The position numbers and the translations under genes are program-made. Positions 42,416-51,552 of a stretch of 64,000 nucleotides of DNA are shown here, one piece after another (position 1 is the stretch's first letter; each line of letters begins with the position of its first letter). The notes beneath the pieces were generated by a model, which searched no databases, was not told where the DNA came from, and saw only the letters and a list, made by a program, of their open reading frames with translations. The stretch lies in assembly GCF_003970915.1 (NCBI RefSeq), contig NZ_RXOF01000005.1, positions 310,001 through 374,000 on the forward strand. The letters are read 5' to 3'. The DNA is from Hymenobacter gummosus (GTDB lineage: Bacteria; Bacteroidota; Bacteroidia; Cytophagales; Hymenobacteraceae).

Positions 42416-42874
42416 ATGAACCAGCCGGAAGGCTACGCCGCCGACCCCGCCATCGACCAGCCGCCCACTGCTCAGCCCGCTCAGCCCGCCCGGCGGGGCC
42501 GGGGCTGGGGGGCGCTGGCGCTGCTGAGCTGCCTGGGCCTGCTGCTCTGGTGCTGGCACTGGCTGACTTCCGCGCAGCTGTCGGCCGCCCCGGGCACTGC
42601 CGCCGAAACCAATCAGTACACCGTGGCGCTGCTGCTGATGCCCCTGGCCGTCGGCGGGCTGAGCATGGGCCTGAACCGGCTCTGGCGCGGGCGCTGGCTG
42701 CTGTGGCTGGCGTTGTTTCTGCTCATTGCCGAGGCGGTGCTGCTGATCGGGGCGGGCGGGGTGCTGCACTACCTGGACGCGGAAACGCCGACCACCACGG
42801 CGCTGCTGGCCGGGGGCATGGTCGGCTGCCTGGGCCTGGGCTACCTAGTGGCGCGCTGGCTGCGGCGGGAGTAG
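42416..42874 (+). CDS. Small membrane protein
   Basis: 152 residues. A Pro/Ala-rich cytoplasmic N-terminus (residues 1-30), then four membrane segments (LALLSCLGLLLWCWHWL, YTVALLLMPLAVGGLSMGL, LLWLALFLLIAEAVLLIGAG, ALLAGGMVGCLGLGYLVA). Family unknown. ATG follows a -7 box. Confidence 0.75.
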   Translation: MNQPEGYAADPAIDQPPTAQPAQPARRGRGWGALALLSCLGLLLWCWHWLTSAQLSAAPGTAAETNQYTVALLLMPLAVGGLSMGLNRLWRGRWLLWLALFLLIAEAVLLIGAGGVLHYLDAETPTTTALLAGGMVGCLGLGYLVARWLRRE

Positions 42875-42920
42875 CCGCAGCCCGGACGCGACCGGTATAG
42901 CCCGAACGTCGGCCGGGCGG

Positions 42921-42928
42921 TATCTTTG
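42921..42928 (+). promoter_or_regulatory. Bacteroidota -7 box
   Basis: TATCTTTG, exact match, 19 bp before the family 9 glycosyltransferase start; the leader would be very short. Confidence 0.6.
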
Positions 42929-42947
42929 CGGCCCGCCTCCCTTGTTC

Positions 42948-44000
42948 ATGCCCCAGTCTGCGCCCCCTGCACCCATCCTGCTGATTCAGACCGCCTTTAT
43001 CGGCGACGTTATCCTGGCCACGGCCCTGCTGGAGCGCCTGCACGCCACCGAGCCCGCAACGCCCGTCGACGTGCTGGTGCGCCGCGGCAACGAGGGGCTG
43101 GTGCAGGGCCACCCGCACGTGCGTCGGGTACTCATCTGGGACAAGAAAGCCGGCAAGTACGCGGGCCTGTGGCGCCTGCTGCAGCAGATCCGCGCCGCGG
43201 GCTACGGCCGCGTCTACAACCTGCAGCGCTTCGCCTCCACCGGCCTGCTGACGGCCTTTTCGGGCGCCCCGGAGCGCGTGGGCTTCGATAAAAACCCGCT
43301 GAGCCGGCTGTTTACGCGCCGGGTGCCGCACGGCTTTGTGCCGGGCCTGCACGAGGTGGGGCGCAACCTCATGCTGCTGGAGCCCCAGCCCGAAGGCCCG
43401 CTCACCCGCCCCCGCCTCTACCCTACTCCCGCCGACGAAGCCGCCGCGGCCCAGGCCGCCGGTCAGGCCCAGGGCAGGCCCTACCTCTGCATCGCGCCCA
43501 CCTCGGTGTGGTTTACCAAGCAGTTCCCGCGGGCGCAGTGGGTGAAGCTGCTGCGCGCCCTGCCGGCGCAGTACACCGTGTTCCTGCTCGGCGGTCCGCC
43601 CGACACGGCCGAGTGCCAGGCCCTGCTCGACGAAGCCGGCCGGCCGGGCGTCGTCAACCTCTCGGGCAAACTTTCCCTGCTGGCCTCGGCGGCGCTGATG
43701 CGCGGGGCGGTGCTCAACTACGTCAACGACTCGGCGCCCATGCACCTGGCCTCGGCGGTGGATGCGCCCACCTGCGCCGTGTTCTGCTCCACGGTGCCCT
43801 ACTTCGGCTTCGGGCCGCTCAGCTCCTTCGCCCGCATCGTGCAGCTGCCCGAGGAGCTGGAGTGCCGGCCTTGCGGGCTGCATGGCTACCCGAAGTGCCC
43901 GCTCGGCCACTTCCACTGCGCCCACGGCATCCAGACCAGCCAGCTGCTGGCCGTGCTGGCCGAAGCCGAGCAGCGGCCCGTGCAGGCGGCGGGCAGGTAG
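42948..44000 (+). CDS. Glycosyltransferase family 9 (heptosyltransferase-like), copy 2
   Basis: 350 residues. ILLIQTAFIGDVILATALLE, RVYNLQRFASTGLLTAF, CIAPTSVWFTKQFPRAQWV and the donor site YVNDSAPMHLASAVDAP are GT9 landmarks. The C-terminal CRPC-x7-CPLGHFHC motif matches copy 1. It has the same role in LPS-type sugar addition but is clearly diverged from copy 1, so another acceptor is likely. ATG preferred over an upstream TTG. A large palindromic element follows. Confidence 0.92.
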   Translation: MPQSAPPAPILLIQTAFIGDVILATALLERLHATEPATPVDVLVRRGNEGLVQGHPHVRRVLIWDKKAGKYAGLWRLLQQIRAAGYGRVYNLQRFASTGLLTAFSGAPERVGFDKNPLSRLFTRRVPHGFVPGLHEVGRNLMLLEPQPEGPLTRPRLYPTPADEAAAAQAAGQAQGRPYLCIAPTSVWFTKQFPRAQWVKLLRALPAQYTVFLLGGPPDTAECQALLDEAGRPGVVNLSGKLSLLASAALMRGAVLNYVNDSAPMHLASAVDAPTCAVFCSTVPYFGFGPLSSFARIVQLPEELECRPCGLHGYPKCPLGHFHCAHGIQTSQLLAVLAEAEQRPVQAAGR

Positions 44001-44044
44001 CCCCGGCCGATGGGCCATTGCTGGCCCTGGCCGATGGGCCATTG

Positions 44045-44228
44045 CTGGCGCCGGTTTAGCCGTCGAAGACGGCGTAACCGGTGCCTGGCATAAGGCAGGC
44101 TTTCAGCCTGAGGCCGGCGCCCGGACGAATATGCCTGGATTGACGCCGTAACGGTCCACGCAGGTTGGAAACCTGCTTTATACCGGGCACCGGTTACGCT
44201 TCACTTCGTTGCGCTAAACCGGCGCCAG
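44045..44228. repeat. Large palindromic element CTGGCGCCGGTTTAGC, copy 2
   Basis: 184 bp with the same bounds and core as 32333-32510. Its left arm (to GTCGAAGACGGCG) is the exact complement of the right arm of copy 1, and its right arm resembles the complement of copy 1's left arm. Confidence 0.92.
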
Positions 44229-44271
44229 CAACGGTGCTAGCTGCCCGAACCGTTCGTGGGGCTTGCCGGTT

Positions 44272-44279
44272 TATCTTTG
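44272..44279 (+). promoter_or_regulatory. Bacteroidota -7 box
   Basis: TATCTTTG, exact match, about 108 bp upstream of the M16 peptidase start. Confidence 0.55.
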
Positions 44280-44387
44280 TAGCCTTTGCGCGGCAGCCCC
44301 GAACGGCGCCGCGTTTTTCCCTCGCTCTTGCTGACTTCAAGCGCGCCTGGCGGCCCGACGGCCTCCCCCGCGCTGCTTCCTATATCC

Positions 44388-45626
44388 ATGCTCGACTACG
44401 ATTTTCACCAGTATCCCAACGGCATCCGGCTGTTGCACAAGCAGGTACCCCACACCAAAGTGGCCCACTGCGGCTTTTTGCTCGACATCGGCTCCCGCGA
44501 CGAGCGGCCCGAGCAGTACGGCCTGGCCCACTTCTGGGAGCATATGGCCTTCAAAGGCACCGAAAAGCGCCGCTCCATCCACATCCTGAACCGGCTCGAA
44601 ACCGTGGGCGGCGAGCTGAACGCCTACACCACCAAGGAGAAAATCTGCTTTTACGCCTCGCTGCTGAGCACCCACTTCGAGCGGGCCTTCGAGCTGCTGA
44701 CCGATTTGACCTTCCACTCCACCTTCCCGGCCAAGGAAATCGAGAAGGAGCGCGGGGTGATTCTGGAGGAAATGGCTATGTACGTGGACGCCCCCGAGGA
44801 CGCCATCATCGACGATTTCGACGCGGTGGTCTTCGGGCAGCACGCCTTGGGGCACAACATCCTGGGCACCCGGGAAAGCGTGTCGGGCTTCCAGCAGGCC
44901 GATTTTTTCCAGTTTCTGCGGGAAAACCTGCGCACCGACCAGCTGGTGTTCAGCTCCGTGAGCAACCTGCCCTTCCAGCAAGTGAAGCGCCTGGCCGATA
45001 AGTACCTGGCCCCGCTGCCCGCACAGCTCGGCGCCCGGACGCGCCAGGCTTTTGGAGAGTACCAGCCCCAGCAGCAGACCGAGACGCGGCCCATCACGCA
45101 GGCCCACAGCCTCATTGGCTGCCCGGCCTACGCGCTGACGGATGAGCGCCGCCTGCCCTTCTTCATGCTCACCAACATCCTGGGCGGCCCGGGCATGAAC
45201 TCCCGCCTGAACCTGGCCGTGCGCGAGAAGTACGGCTTCGTGTACAGCATCGACGCCAACTACGCGCCCTACACCGATACGGGCCTGTTCGGCATTTACT
45301 TCGCCACCGAGAAGCGCCGCCTGGAGCGTACCACCCAGCTGGTGCTCAAGGAGCTGCGCCTGCTGCGCGAAAAGCCGCTGACCACCACCCAGCTGCACGT
45401 GGCCAAGGAGCAGCTGATGGGCCAGCTGGCCATGGCCGAGGAAAGCAACGGCGGCATGATGCAGCTGCTGGGCAAAAGCACCCTCGACCTGGGCCGGGTG
45501 GAATCGTTGAACGAAATCTTCACCCAGATCCGGGCCGTGACGGCCCCGCAGCTGCAGGAGCTGGCCAACGAAGTGTTCGGCGAGGCCAACCTGAGCAGCC
45601 TGCAGTACGTGCCGGAAGGACGGTAA
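44388..45626 (+). CDS. M16-family zinc peptidase
   Basis: 412 residues. The inverted zinc motif HFWEH (HxxEH) near residue 49 and the third ligand in ERGVILEEM near 125 show the active half of an insulinase-type peptidase. R-Y type residues expected in the C-terminal half are visible as GGPGMNSRLNLAVREKYGFVYS. No signal peptide, so cytoplasmic. The single-subunit length is typical of bacterial mitochondrial-processing-peptidase-like proteins. ATG MLDYDFHQYPNGIRLL matches family starts. Confidence 0.94.
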   Translation: MLDYDFHQYPNGIRLLHKQVPHTKVAHCGFLLDIGSRDERPEQYGLAHFWEHMAFKGTEKRRSIHILNRLETVGGELNAYTTKEKICFYASLLSTHFERAFELLTDLTFHSTFPAKEIEKERGVILEEMAMYVDAPEDAIIDDFDAVVFGQHALGHNILGTRESVSGFQQADFFQFLRENLRTDQLVFSSVSNLPFQQVKRLADKYLAPLPAQLGARTRQAFGEYQPQQQTETRPITQAHSLIGCPAYALTDERRLPFFMLTNILGGPGMNSRLNLAVREKYGFVYSIDANYAPYTDTGLFGIYFATEKRRLERTTQLVLKELRLLREKPLTTTQLHVAKEQLMGQLAMAEESNGGMMQLLGKSTLDLGRVESLNEIFTQIRAVTAPQLQELANEVFGEANLSSLQYVPEGR

Positions 45627-45654
45627 CGGAGGCTAAACCTTTCGTAGCGCAACT

Positions 45655-45779
45655 GTAGCGCGGGCTTCAGCCCGCGTCCGCCAGATAGTGACTCACTTAT
45701 CCGGCCGATTTCGTTCTGCGACAACCGCCCGACCGGACGCGGGCTGAACCGCAGGAAGGCGCAGCCAAGCCCGCGCTAC
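45655..45779. repeat. REP-like palindrome, family A, copy 2
   Basis: Starts GTAGCGCGGGCTTCAGCC and ends GCCCGCGCTAC; an inner arm pair CGCGTCCG / CGGACGCG is present. Same family as 8061-8141 with a longer centre. Confidence 0.85.
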
Positions 45780-45795
45780 AGCATTCTGTTCTTCC

Positions 45796-46245
45796 ATGCC
45801 TTCTATTTTCGGCCACGTCGGCTCCTACCTGCCCGGCGACACGTTTCGCTCCCGGCTGGAGCTGCGGCTGAGCGGCCTGCACCGGCCGGTGCGGGCGGGC
45901 ATTGCCGGCTCGCAGCACACCGGGGCCGAAAGCATCGTCATGTCGCAGGTATACGAGGATGACGTCTTCGCCGAGGACGAAATCATCTATACCGGCCAGG
46001 GCGGGCGCGACCTGAAAACCGGCCACCAAACCACCGACCAGACACTCAACGACCGGAATCTAGCCCTGATGAAAAGCCAGGAAACCGGCCAGCCCGTGCG
46101 CGTTATCCGCAAAGTGTACGATGAAGAGCGGGCCGAGCAGGTGTTTCGCTACGAAGGGCTTTACCGCGTCGTCGGGCACGCGTACGAGTTGGGCAAGTCG
46201 GGTTTCGGCGTATGGAAGTTCCGGCTTCACCCGGCGCGCAACTAA
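45796..46245 (+). CDS. Stand-alone SRA-YDG domain protein
   Basis: 149 residues, one SRA-YDG domain: FGHVGSYLPGDTFRSRLELR, SGLHRPVRAGIAG, GAESIVMSQVYEDD, IIYTGQGGRDLKTG, QPVRVIRKVYDEE and YEGLYRVV, ending GFGVWKFRLHPA. In UHRF1 and bacterial restriction enzymes this domain flips out modified cytosine. Most bacterial versions carry a C-terminal HNH nuclease; here the protein ends right after the domain and no nuclease follows. It may be a modified-base reader without a cutter. Confidence 0.92.
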   Translation: MPSIFGHVGSYLPGDTFRSRLELRLSGLHRPVRAGIAGSQHTGAESIVMSQVYEDDVFAEDEIIYTGQGGRDLKTGHQTTDQTLNDRNLALMKSQETGQPVRVIRKVYDEERAEQVFRYEGLYRVVGHAYELGKSGFGVWKFRLHPARN

Positions 46246-46426
46246 AACCGTAGTGAATCCGAAGAGCGTTCCTCGCTCCGGGCAGCACACCACAGGAGAG
46301 CAAGCCGCGGCGGGCCGTCCATATTTAGCCCGCCGCTCCTCACGGATGACGAATCGGGCTGATTCCGACCCCGCATTTCCACCACGCTCCTGCTGCCCTA
46401 ATCGTCCACAAAATCCGTGTAATCCG

Positions 46427-47074
46427 ATGAATCCGGAAGAATCCGTGATGCGGTACGCCGACGAGCATACGTCCCCCGAGCCGCCTCTGCTCAGCCGCCT
46501 CGTGCGCGAAACGCATCTGCAGACGCTCATGCCGCGCATGCTCTCGGGCCACTACCAGGGCCGGCTGCTGGGCATGCTCAGCCAGATGCTGCGCCCGCGC
46601 CGGGTGCTGGAGCTGGGCACCTTTACCGGCTATTCGGCTTTGTGCCTGGCCGAGGGCCTGGCGGAAGACGGGGAGCTGCACACCGTGGAGCAAAACCCCG
46701 AGCTGCGCAGCCGGGTGGAGCGCTACGTGCGGGAAGCCGGTCTGCAGGGCCGCATCCACCTGCACATCGGCGACGCGGAGCAGCTTATTCCGAAGCTGCC
46801 CGAAACCTGGGATATGGTGTTTATCGACGCCGACAAAATCCGCAACCACACGTACTACGAGCTGGTGCTGCCGCGGGTGCGCCCCGGCGGCTTCCTGCTC
46901 ATCGACAACGTGCTGTGGAGCGGCAAGGCCCTGCCCGACTACCCGCTGAAGCCCGCCGACAAGGACGCCCACGCCGTGCGCGCCTTCAACGACTTTGTGC
47001 AGCAGGACCCGCGGGTGGAAAACGTGCTGCTGCCCATCCGCGACGGGCTGCTGCTGGTGCGTAAGCTGCACTAG
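46427..47074 (+). CDS. SAM-dependent O-methyltransferase (Methyltransf_3 family)
   Basis: 215 residues from MNPEESVMRYADEHTSPEPP, the usual start of this bacteroidetal group; longer starts read low-quality codons. RVLELGTFTGYSALCLAEGL is the SAM loop, followed by IHLHIGDAEQLIPKLPETW, DMVFIDADK (metal Asp) and LLIDNVLWSGK with the family Asp-Asn pair. Catechol-O-methyltransferase-like, Mg-dependent, cytoplasmic. Substrate unknown. Confidence 0.93.
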   Translation: MNPEESVMRYADEHTSPEPPLLSRLVRETHLQTLMPRMLSGHYQGRLLGMLSQMLRPRRVLELGTFTGYSALCLAEGLAEDGELHTVEQNPELRSRVERYVREAGLQGRIHLHIGDAEQLIPKLPETWDMVFIDADKIRNHTYYELVLPRVRPGGFLLIDNVLWSGKALPDYPLKPADKDAHAVRAFNDFVQQDPRVENVLLPIRDGLLLVRKLH

Positions 47075-47190
47075 CTCAGCCCGGAATTAAAGCCGGCTTA
47101 AAAAAATACGCCTGCGTATACCTCCTCCGATTAAACGTCCGCGTCGTTGCGCGGTCCATATCTCCTTAGTTGGGCTCCGCTTTTGCTGAT

Positions 47191-50100
47191 ATGAAACACG
47201 CTCTAGGGCTACTCTTTCCTTTGATTACCGTCGCGGCCCCGGGCCTGGCGCAGACCGTGCCGGTGAGCGGCCGGGTGCTCGATGCCAAGGATCAGGCGCC
47301 GCTGATCGGGGCCAACGTGCTGCTGACGCGCCTCACGGCCGACTCGGCCCGCACCGGCGCGGCCGTGGACGCGGAGGGCAACTTCGCGGTGCCGGCCGTG
47401 GAAGCCGGGCGCTACCGCCTCACGGTGTCGTTCTTGGGCTATCAGACCATCAAGCGGGCCGTGACGGTGAGCGGGCAGCCGCTGGAGCTGGGCACCTTGA
47501 GCCTGCAGGCCGGGGGCGTGACGCTGAAGGGCGTGGAGGTAACCGGCCGCGCCGCCGCCGCCGTGCAGAAGGGCGACACGGCCCAGTACGACGCCCGCGC
47601 CTTCAAGACCAACCCCGACGCCAACGCCCAGGACCTGATTACCAAGATGCCGGGCGTGACGGTGGACCCCAGCTCGGGCAAGATTCAGGCCCAGGGCGAG
47701 CAGGTGCAGCGGGTGCTGGTCGACGGCAAGGAGTTCTTCGGCAACGACCCGGACGCGGTGCTCAAAAACCTGCCCGCCGAGGCCATCGACAAGATTCAGG
47801 TGTACGACCGGGCCTCCGACCAGGCCCAGTTCACGGGCTTCGACGACGGCAACCAGCAGAAAACCATCAACATCGTCACCCGGCCGCAGTTCCGTAACGG
47901 GCAGTTTGGGCGGGTGCTGGTGGGCGCGGGCCAGGGCGGCGACAACCAGACGCGCTACCGGGCCTCGGGCAACATCAACTCCTTCCGCGGCAAGCAGCGC
48001 TTCTCCGTCATTGCGCAGAGCAATAACGTGAACGAGCAGAACTTCGGCACCGACGATTTGCTGGGCGTGGTGGGCGGCTCGGCCCGCGGCGGCGGGGGCG
48101 GCGGCCGCAACGGGGCCAGTGGCGGCGGCGGTGGCACCAACGCCTCGGGCAACTTCCTGGTGGGCCAGAGCGGCGGCATCTCGAAGACCAACGCGGTGGG
48201 CCTGAACTACTCCGACTCCTGGGGCAAGAAAACCGACGTGCAGGCCAGCTACTTCTTCAACCGCAGCGTGAACACGCTGGTCAGCAACACCGACCGGCGC
48301 TTCACCGCTCAGGACTCGTTGGGCCGTATTCTGCGCTACCAAGAAAACTCCAACACCGGCAGCACCAACATCAACAACCGCTTCAACCTGCGCTTGGAGC
48401 ACAAATTCGACTCGGTAAACTCCGTGCTCTGGCAGCCGCGCCTCTCGGTGCAGAGCAACGACAGCCGCAACACCCTCGACGGCAACACCTACCGCGGGCA
48501 GCCCAGTTCGGAAACCATCGGGGAGCGGCGCAGCACCAACCTGAGCGACTACCGGGCCGACAACCTGGGCGTCAACTTCGGGCAGAGCCTGCTGTACCGG
48601 CGCCGCTTCCAGAAACGCGGGCGCACCTTCTCGCTGGGCCTGAACATGGGCTACAATACCCGGGAGGCCGAAAACTTCCTGAACTCCGTCAACGAAGACT
48701 ACACCCGCACCACCCCGGGCGGCACGCCCACCGTTACGCGCACCGACCAGTTTTCGGACCTGGCGCAGACGGGCTGGCAGTGGAGCGCCAACGCCAACTA
48801 CACCGAGCCGCTGAGCCCCAAGAGCCAGCTGCAGCTGAGCTACAACGCCAACTACACGCCCAACGACTCGGACAAGAAAACCTACAACCTGGACGGCACG
48901 ACGGCGGAGTACTCGGTGTTTAATCCCGAGCTGAGCAACGTGTTTCGCAGCCGCTACCTCACCAACGCGGGCGAGGTAAGCTACCGCTACAACGACCGGG
49001 AGCTGCAGTGGTCGGTGGGCGCGCAGGTGCAGCACGCGCAGCTGCGCAACGACCAGGAGTTTCCGCTGGCCACCAGCACCCGGCGCAACTTCCTGAACGT
49101 GTTGCCCAGCGCCCAGATGCGCTACAATTTCTCGCGGCAGCAGAACCTGCGCCTGAACTACCGCATGCGCACCCAGGCACCGAGCATCAGCCAGCTGCAG
49201 GAGGTGGTCAACAACTCGAACCCGCTGCAGATTACGACCGGCAACCCAAACCTGCGCCAGGAAAACAACCACAACCTGTTTTTGCGCTACTCCTCGGCCA
49301 ACGTGGAGAAGTCGACCTCGTTCTTCGCCCTGCTCGGCGGCTCCTATACCAGCAACAACATCACCAACAGCACCCGCATCTTCAGCCGCCCCACGGAGTT
49401 TCGCGGCGTCATCGTGCCGGCGGGCGGGCAGGTAACCGAGCCGATTAACCTCGACGGGCAGTACTCGCTGCGCACCTTCGGCAACTACACCCTGCCGCTC
49501 AGCTTCGTGAAATCGAACCTGAACCTGAACGCCAACGCCAACTTCGCCCAGACGCCGGGCCTGGTAACGGTGACGGGCGTGGAAGGCCAGCAGCTCAACT
49601 ACAGCCGCACGCCCAGCTTCGGCTTCGGGGCGGTGCTCAGCTCCAACATCAGCCCGAACCTGGACTTCACGCTCTCGTCGAACTCCACCCAGACCTACGT
49701 GCGCAACACGGCCCAGCCCACGGCCGACCGCAACTACTTCCGGCAGAACACCAACCTGCGCTTCAGCTGGATTATCATCAAGGGCCTCACGGTGCAGTCG
49801 GACGTGGCCCACGTGGGCTACTCGGGCCTGTCGGAGGGCTTCAACCAGAACTACGTGCTCTGGAACGCCTCGGTGGGCAAGAAGCTGTTTGCCCGCCAGC
49901 AGGGCGAGCTGAAGCTCTTCGCCTTTGATATTCTGAAGCAGAACCGCAGCATCGTGCCGAACCAGACCACGGCCTACGTGGAGGACGTGCGCACCAATAT
50001 TCTCACGCGCTACGTGATGCTGATGTTCACCTACAACATCCGCAACTTCCCCGGCAACAAGGGCGGCGCCACGCCCGACCTCGACCAGCCCCAGCCGGAG

Positions 50101-50217
50101 GAGCGCCGCGGCTTCCCCGGCGGCCGGCCGGGCGGCTACCCCGGCGGGGGCGCCCCCGGCGGCTTTCCGGGCGGTGGGCCGGGTCCCGGCGGCCCTCCCG
50201 GCGGTGGTCCCTATTAA
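47191..50217 (+). CDS. Outer-membrane beta-barrel protein with carboxypeptidase-regulatory-like domain
   Basis: 1008 residues. Signal peptide MKHALGLLFPLITVAAPGLA, then a CarboxypepD_reg-like beta-sandwich (VSGRVLDAKDQAPLIGANVL, LTVSFLGYQTIKRAV), a TonB-plug-like region (LITKMPGVTVDPSSGKIQAQ, VQRVLVDGKEFFG, IDKIQVYDRASDQAQFTGF) and a long barrel of alternating strands ending at LMFTYNIRNFPG. A Gly-rich insert sits near residue 305. The C-terminal 45 residues are a GGxPGG-type tail beyond the barrel. It belongs to the outer-membrane beta-barrel family 3 class; ligand unknown. No SusD partner is adjacent. Confidence 0.92.
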   Translation: MKHALGLLFPLITVAAPGLAQTVPVSGRVLDAKDQAPLIGANVLLTRLTADSARTGAAVDAEGNFAVPAVEAGRYRLTVSFLGYQTIKRAVTVSGQPLELGTLSLQAGGVTLKGVEVTGRAAAAVQKGDTAQYDARAFKTNPDANAQDLITKMPGVTVDPSSGKIQAQGEQVQRVLVDGKEFFGNDPDAVLKNLPAEAIDKIQVYDRASDQAQFTGFDDGNQQKTINIVTRPQFRNGQFGRVLVGAGQGGDNQTRYRASGNINSFRGKQRFSVIAQSNNVNEQNFGTDDLLGVVGGSARGGGGGGRNGASGGGGGTNASGNFLVGQSGGISKTNAVGLNYSDSWGKKTDVQASYFFNRSVNTLVSNTDRRFTAQDSLGRILRYQENSNTGSTNINNRFNLRLEHKFDSVNSVLWQPRLSVQSNDSRNTLDGNTYRGQPSSETIGERRSTNLSDYRADNLGVNFGQSLLYRRRFQKRGRTFSLGLNMGYNTREAENFLNSVNEDYTRTTPGGTPTVTRTDQFSDLAQTGWQWSANANYTEPLSPKSQLQLSYNANYTPNDSDKKTYNLDGTTAEYSVFNPELSNVFRSRYLTNAGEVSYRYNDRELQWSVGAQVQHAQLRNDQEFPLATSTRRNFLNVLPSAQMRYNFSRQQNLRLNYRMRTQAPSISQLQEVVNNSNPLQITTGNPNLRQENNHNLFLRYSSANVEKSTSFFALLGGSYTSNNITNSTRIFSRPTEFRGVIVPAGGQVTEPINLDGQYSLRTFGNYTLPLSFVKSNLNLNANANFAQTPGLVTVTGVEGQQLNYSRTPSFGFGAVLSSNISPNLDFTLSSNSTQTYVRNTAQPTADRNYFRQNTNLRFSWIIIKGLTVQSDVAHVGYSGLSEGFNQNYVLWNASVGKKLFARQQGELKLFAFDILKQNRSIVPNQTTAYVEDVRTNILTRYVMLMFTYNIRNFPGNKGGATPDLDQPQPEERRGFPGGRPGGYPGGGAPGGFPGGGPGPGGPPGGGPY

Positions 50218-50311
50218 TGCTTAGCCCAGCGGGGCCGGTGGAAACGCTGGCCCCGCTTTGGTTTCCTGTAGACGGTGCGGCGCAAAGGGCTCGGCGCTGG
50301 CCGTGTGCTGC

Positions 50312-50417
50312 CCGGCCAGCAAGAGTATCAAATCTTTTAAATTTAAATCATTTGATACTCTTGCTGGCCGGCACCAGAAGTATCAAATCTTTTCAGTGAA
50401 AATTATTTGATACTCTT
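50312..50417. repeat. Two tandem AT-rich hairpins (AGTATCAAAT)
   Basis: Hairpin 1 has perfect 22-bp arms starting CCGGCCAGCAAGAGTATCAA (50312-50371). Hairpin 2 repeats AGTATCAAAT / ATTTGATACT at 50379-50414. It lies between the outer-membrane protein gene and the NmrA-like gene. Confidence 0.9.
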
Positions 50418-50485
50418 CACGTCGGCTGGGTCAAACGTGCGCCCGGACTGCCCATAGAGCCAAGCTGCATCACCCCCCCAGCACC

Positions 50486-51351
50486 ATGCACATCATCCTT
50501 GGCGCCACCGGCCACGTGGGCTCGGCCGTGGCGCGGGCCCTGCTGCAGCAAGGGCAGCCCGTCACCGTAGTTACCCGCGACGCGGCCAAGTCCGCCGACT
50601 GGCAGCAGCGCGGCGCCCAGGTGGCCGTGGCCGATGTGCGCGACGCGGCAGCCCTACGCCGGGTGCTGCAGCAGGGCCGGCGGCTGTTCCTGCTCAACCC
50701 GCCCGCCCCGCCCGACTCCGATTCGGCCGCCGAGGAGCGTCGCACCTTGCGCAGCATTCTGCAGGCCATCGAAGGCTCGGGGCTGGAGCGCATCGTGGCT
50801 GAATCAACCACGGGGCCCAGCCCGGGCGCCGCATCGGCGACCTGGGCGTGCTTTATGAAATGGAGCAGGCCCTGGCCGAGCAGTCCGTTCCGCACAGCAT
50901 CATCCGCGGGGCCTACTACATGAGCAACTGGGACGGTTACCTCGACGCCGTGCGCCAGTCGGGCGAGCTGGCCACCTTCTACCCCGTCGATTTCCGCCTG
51001 CCCATGGTGGCCCCGCAGGACATCGGTCAGCTGGCAGCCCGGCTGCTGACGGCCCCGACCGTGGAGCGCGGCCCGCACTTCGCCGAAGGTCCCGCCCGCT
51101 ACTGCCCCGCCGACGTGGCCGCGGCCTTCAGCGCCGCGCTGGACCAGCCGGTGCGGGCCGTGCAGCTGCCGCGGGCGCAGTGGCCGGCCACGCTGCGGGG
51201 CATGGGTTTTTCGGAGGCGGCCACCGAGTCGTTCGTGGCCATGACGGACCTGACCCTGCAGGGCGACTTTCCGCGCCCGGAAGCCACCGAGCGGGGCCAC
51301 ACCACGCTGCAGGCCTACGTGCAGGCGCTGGTACAACGGGCGGCGCGCTGA
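50486..51351 (+). pseudogene. NmrA-like NAD(P)-binding protein with one frameshift
   Basis: The first frame gives an NAD(P) loop (IILGATGHVGSAVARALLQQ) up to LERIVAEST. Near 50806-50835 the frame moves back one base and continues RRIGDLGVLYEMEQALAEQ, HSIIRGAYYMSNWDGYLDAV and FRLPMVAPQDIGQLAARLL to the normal C-terminus. The two parts together make a complete NmrA/SDR_a5-type protein of about 287 residues. It is a single missing base, so either recent decay or a sequencing error. Confidence 0.82.
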
Positions 51352-51552
51352 GCCCCGACGGATGGGCGCGGGCTGGCTTTTCGCGGGCGTCAAGAGCGGT
51401 TTCTGCCTGGCGCGGCGCGGCTTTCGGGCCGGGCTCAGCCGGTGGTTTTCAGCCAATCAGGCCCCACCACCCCGATTTTTTCGCCTACTTTGTAAGCTGA
51501 GGGGGCGGGCAAAGGCGCAGTGCCGGACCGGCCCCGCCTGCTCCGCCTGCTT

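Noticed and set aside
47209..49812. 867-codon open frame opposite the outer-membrane protein
   Set aside because: Low-complexity translation of the complement; the plus-strand protein has a signal peptide and conserved motifs throughout.
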